Assembly (NCBI GenBank): GCA_036526195.1
Contig: DATCYZ010000099.1
Coordinates: 1-32,313, forward strand
Source of the DNA: DATCYZ01 sp036526195
Lineage (GTDB): Bacteria; Pseudomonadota; Gammaproteobacteria; Burkholderiales; SG8-39
Length of the DNA stretch: 32,313 nt
Direction: 5' to 3'
Shown here: positions 30,112-32,313 of the stretch, in pieces
Layout: every line of letters starts with the position of its first letter
Position numbering within the stretch: the first letter of the stretch is position 1
Made by a program: the position numbers and the translations under genes
Notes under the pieces: generated by a model
What the model was told of the DNA's origin: nothing
What the model saw: the letters and a program-made list of their open reading frames with translations, nothing else
Database searches by the model: none

Positions 30112-31060
30112 GTCCGGGCCGCGCCCGCGGCAGGACCCCGAGGCCTTCCTGCGGCGCCTCGAGTGGACCGTGATCCGGCGCCTGGACGGGGTGCTGTTCG
30201 GCGATTACCGGACGCTGTTTCGCGGCTTCGGCCTCGACCTCGCGGACCTGCGCGAGTACCAGTACGGCGACGACGTGCGCCACATCGACTGGAACGTCAC
30301 CGCGCGATTGCAGACGCCCTACGTGCGCGAGTACCACGAGGACCGCGACGTCACCGCCTGGTTCCTGCTCGACCTGAGCCCGTCACTCGACACCGGCGCG
30401 CACGCCGCGAAGCGCACGGTGTCGGCGGAGTTCACCGCGGTGCTCGCGCGATTGCTCGCGCGCCACGGCAACCGCGTCGGCGCCCTGCTCTACGGCGAGA
30501 AGATGGACGCGGTGCTGCCGCCGCGCACCGGGCGCGCCCAGGTGCTGGAGCTGCTCGCGCGCATCCGCGCGCGGCCCGAGCGCACGCAATCGGCGCCCAC
30601 CGACCTCGGCGCCTTCCTGCGCGATGCCGGAAAGATGCTGCGCCGAAGATCGCTCGTCTTCGTGGTGTCGGACTTCGTCAGCGCGCCGGGCTGGTCGACC
30701 GCGCTGGCGAACCTTTCGCGCCGGCATGAAGTGGTGGCGGTGCGGCTGTACGACCCGCTGGAAGCCGAGTTGCCGGAACTGGGCATGTTCCTGGTGCAGG
30801 ACGCCGAGACCGGCGAGCAGGTGTTCGTCGATTCCACCGACCGCGGCTTTCGCAAGCGCTTCGCCAAGGCGGCCGAGGCGCACGAGGAGACCCTGCACGC
30901 CGGCTTTCGCGCCGCGGGCGTGGACGTGCTGGAACTCGCCACCGACGACGAATTGTTCGACGCGCTGCTTCGCTTCACGCGGCTGCGCAAGCTGCGCAGC
31001 CGCATGGCGGCGGGCGCGGTGCGCCCCGCGGGCATGACTGCAGGGGTGGCGCCGGCATGA
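30086..31060 (+). CDS. DUF58 domain protein (VWA-like)
   Basis: 324 residues. The ATG at 30086 overlaps the moxR end; it starts MPSRPQAPESG, then LEWTVIRRLDGVLFGDYRTLFRGFGLDLADLREYQYGDDVRHIDWNVTARLQTPYVREYHEDRDVTAWFLLDLSPSLD, the diagnostic DUF58 block in which the Asp-x-Ser-x-Ser-like stretch DLSPS resembles a metal-ion site of VWA folds. LVFVVSDFVS and VVAVRLYDPLEAELPELG complete the fold. Cytoplasmic, no membrane helix. DUF58 proteins always travel with MoxR ATPases and membrane VWA proteins. Confidence 0.94.
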   Translation: MPSRPQAPESGPRPRQDPEAFLRRLEWTVIRRLDGVLFGDYRTLFRGFGLDLADLREYQYGDDVRHIDWNVTARLQTPYVREYHEDRDVTAWFLLDLSPSLDTGAHAAKRTVSAEFTAVLARLLARHGNRVGALLYGEKMDAVLPPRTGRAQVLELLARIRARPERTQSAPTDLGAFLRDAGKMLRRRSLVFVVSDFVSAPGWSTALANLSRRHEVVAVRLYDPLEAELPELGMFLVQDAETGEQVFVDSTDRGFRKRFAKAAEAHEETLHAGFRAAGVDVLELATDDELFDALLRFTRLRKLRSRMAAGAVRPAGMTAGVAPA

Positions 31061-32124
31061 GCACGATCACCGACATCAGCGTCCAGTTCGCCTGGCCCGA
31101 GTTGCTGTGGCTGCTCGCGGCGCTGCCGCTGATGGTGGCGCTCTACCTCTGGCTGCTGCGTCGTCGCAAGCAGGCCGCGCTGCGCTGGGCGCACCTCGCG
31201 CTGGTGAAGGCGGCGATCGGCCCGGGCATGCGCATCCGCCGCCACCTGCCGCCGATCCTGTTCCTCGTCGCGCTCGCGGCGATGATCGTGGCGATCGCCC
31301 GGCCGAGCACCATCATCACCCTGCCCTCGGCGGCGCGCACCATCATCCTTGCCATGGACGTCTCGGGCAGCATGCGCGCGAAGGACGTCGAGCCGAGCCG
31401 GCTGGAAGCGGCGCAGGCCGCGGCCAAGGCCTTCATCGCCGAGATGCCGCCCACGCTGCGCGTCGGCGTGGTGGCCTTCGCCGGCACCGCCTCGGTCGTC
31501 CAGCCGCCGACCTCCAACAAGCAGGACGTAATCGACGCCATCGACCGCTTCCAGCTGCAGCGAGGCACCGCCACCGGCAGCGGCATCATCGTCTCGCTCG
31601 CCACCCTGTTCCCGGACCAGGGCATCAATGTCAGCAACGTGATCTACGGCAAGGACCATCGCGGCGGCCGGGTGCGCGAGCTTGCGCCCGAGAAGGCGCC
31701 GGTCGAGGTCAAGCCGGTGCCGGCCGGCTCGTACGATTCCGCCGCCATCATCCTGCTCACCGACGGCCAGCGCACCACCGGGCCGGACCCGGAACTGGCG
31801 GCGAAGATGGCCGCAGACCGCGGCGTGCGCGTATTCTCGGTGGGCATCGGCACGCCGGACGGCGAGGTGATCGGCTTCGAGGGCTGGTCGTTCCGAGCGC
31901 GGCTGGACGAGGCGTCGCTGAAGTCGATCGCCGCCATCACCAAGGGCGAGTACTTCTACGCCGGCACCGCAAAGGAACTCAAGCACGTGTACCAGTCGCT
32001 CAACACGCGTATCGTCTTCGAGAAGAAGTACACCGAGGTGACGGCGCTGGTCTCCGCCCTTGCCGCCGCGCTCGCGCTGCTGGCCGCGGGCTTCTCGGTG
32101 TTCTGGTTCGGACGGATCCTTTGA
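31057..32124 (+). CDS. Membrane-anchored VWA-domain protein (BatA-like)
   Basis: 355 residues, starting at an ATGA overlap with the DUF58 gene. Two N-terminal helices (about 14-34 and 64-81), a VWA domain with the MIDAS motif AMDVSGSMRAKD (Asp101, Ser103, Ser105) and later IILLTDGQRTTGPD, VRVFSVGIGTPDG, and a C-terminal helix (about 331-352). This is the BatA/BatB layout with the VWA domain in the periplasm between helices. It probably works with MoxR and DUF58 in an envelope-stress or protein-maturation role. No BatB/BatD genes follow; an amidase gene does. Confidence 0.94.
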   Translation: MSTITDISVQFAWPELLWLLAALPLMVALYLWLLRRRKQAALRWAHLALVKAAIGPGMRIRRHLPPILFLVALAAMIVAIARPSTIITLPSAARTIILAMDVSGSMRAKDVEPSRLEAAQAAAKAFIAEMPPTLRVGVVAFAGTASVVQPPTSNKQDVIDAIDRFQLQRGTATGSGIIVSLATLFPDQGINVSNVIYGKDHRGGRVRELAPEKAPVEVKPVPAGSYDSAAIILLTDGQRTTGPDPELAAKMAADRGVRVFSVGIGTPDGEVIGFEGWSFRARLDEASLKSIAAITKGEYFYAGTAKELKHVYQSLNTRIVFEKKYTEVTALVSALAAALALLAAGFSVFWFGRIL

Positions 32125-32313
32125 GCGCGCTTTGGCAGCTGGGCGCGAGCGAGCTTCGCGCCCGGGTGGCCTCGCGCGAGGTGTCCCCGGTGGAGGTGAC
32201 GCAGGCGGTGCTTGCGCGGGTGGATGCGCTGCAACCGACGCTGAACGCCTTCATCACCGTCTGCCACGAATCGGCGCTCGCGCAGGCGAAGGCCGCCGAA
32301 GCCGCGGTGATGA
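32121..32313 (+). CDS. Amidase-signature family protein, N-terminal part (runs off the window)
   Basis: A TTG at 32121 overlaps the VWA stop (TTGA) and opens a frame running to the window end: MSALWQLGASELRARVASRE, then VSPVEVTQAVLARVDALQPT and LNAFITVCHESALAQAKAAE. This is the N-terminal helical part shared by amidases and GatA (typically LTAxELxxxLRxxEVSxVEVxxAxLxRIExxxPxLNAF). The catalytic Ser-cisSer-Lys core lies beyond the window, so the substrate (carbon amides or Glu-tRNA) cannot be decided. The non-ATG start is inferred from overlap and family alignment. Confidence 0.8.
   Translation, partial: MSALWQLGASELRARVASREVSPVEVTQAVLARVDALQPTLNAFITVCHESALAQAKAAEAAVM

Overview
The window is about 32 kb of very GC-rich, tightly packed bacterial DNA. 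Tripartite tricarboxylate (Tct/Bug) transport genes, two orphan ABC_sub_bind-type binding proteins, a CaiB/BaiF CoA-transferase, an M81 (MlrC-like) metallopeptidase, a KstD-like flavoprotein and many acyl-CoA or aromatic catabolism enzymes point to a free-living, metabolically versatile betaproteobacterium of Burkholderiales type. This is inference from gene content, since there is no rRNA or other marker here. No tRNA, rRNA, insertion sequence, prophage or CRISPR array was seen.

Layout. 1-1949: tail of a META-domain gene and an MscS-type channel. 1906-3459 (-): mlrC-like peptidase, overlapping the channel gene tail to tail. 3460-5850: a rearranged transport region holding a remnant of a periplasmic binding protein gene, an intact ABC_sub_bind protein, a 26-codon leftover of a second ABC_sub_bind gene, and a full-length periplasmic binding protein gene broken by one frameshift in a C-run. 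6004-8361: Spy/CpxP-like protein, GNAT acetyltransferase, FAD monooxygenase. 8414-10040: divergent DsbA-like isomerase and yghU. 10194-11402 (-): CaiB/BaiF CoA-transferase. 11556-12536: second ABC_sub_bind protein. 15811-12526 (-): rtcB, DUF302 protein, secreted intradiol dioxygenase, and a GrdB-family selenoprotein. 15862-20354: thiolase-like protein, DUF35 OB-fold protein, acyl-CoA dehydrogenase, KstD-like flavoprotein. 20541-23596: tctC, tctB, tctA. 23586-26503: two divergent glycosyltransferase-type genes. 26507-27171 (-): vapBC. 27243-28076 (-): DehI-family protein. 28159-32124: S1C protease, MoxR ATPase, DUF58 protein, VWA protein, then the start of an amidase gene running off the window.

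Most notable points. (1) Bases 13401-12526 (-) look like two ORFs but are one gene with an in-frame TGA at 12915-12913. It reads Sec-Pro-Val-Cys, and a SECIS-like hairpin with a bulged U and a GU-containing apical loop lies immediately downstream. (2) Nine good copies and one decayed copy of a 21-bp near-perfect palindrome (A4-GGGGTC-N-GACCCC-T4) occur only between 7.1 and 13.6 kb. They sit at gene ends, look like bidirectional terminators, and in two genes supply the stop codon. (3) The thiolase-like protein has Gly where the nucleophilic Cys should be and is coupled to a DUF35 partner. This suggests an Ltp2/ChsH2-type aldolase rather than a thiolase, within a cluster that may degrade a steroid-like or branched acyl-CoA and import substrate through TctCBA.
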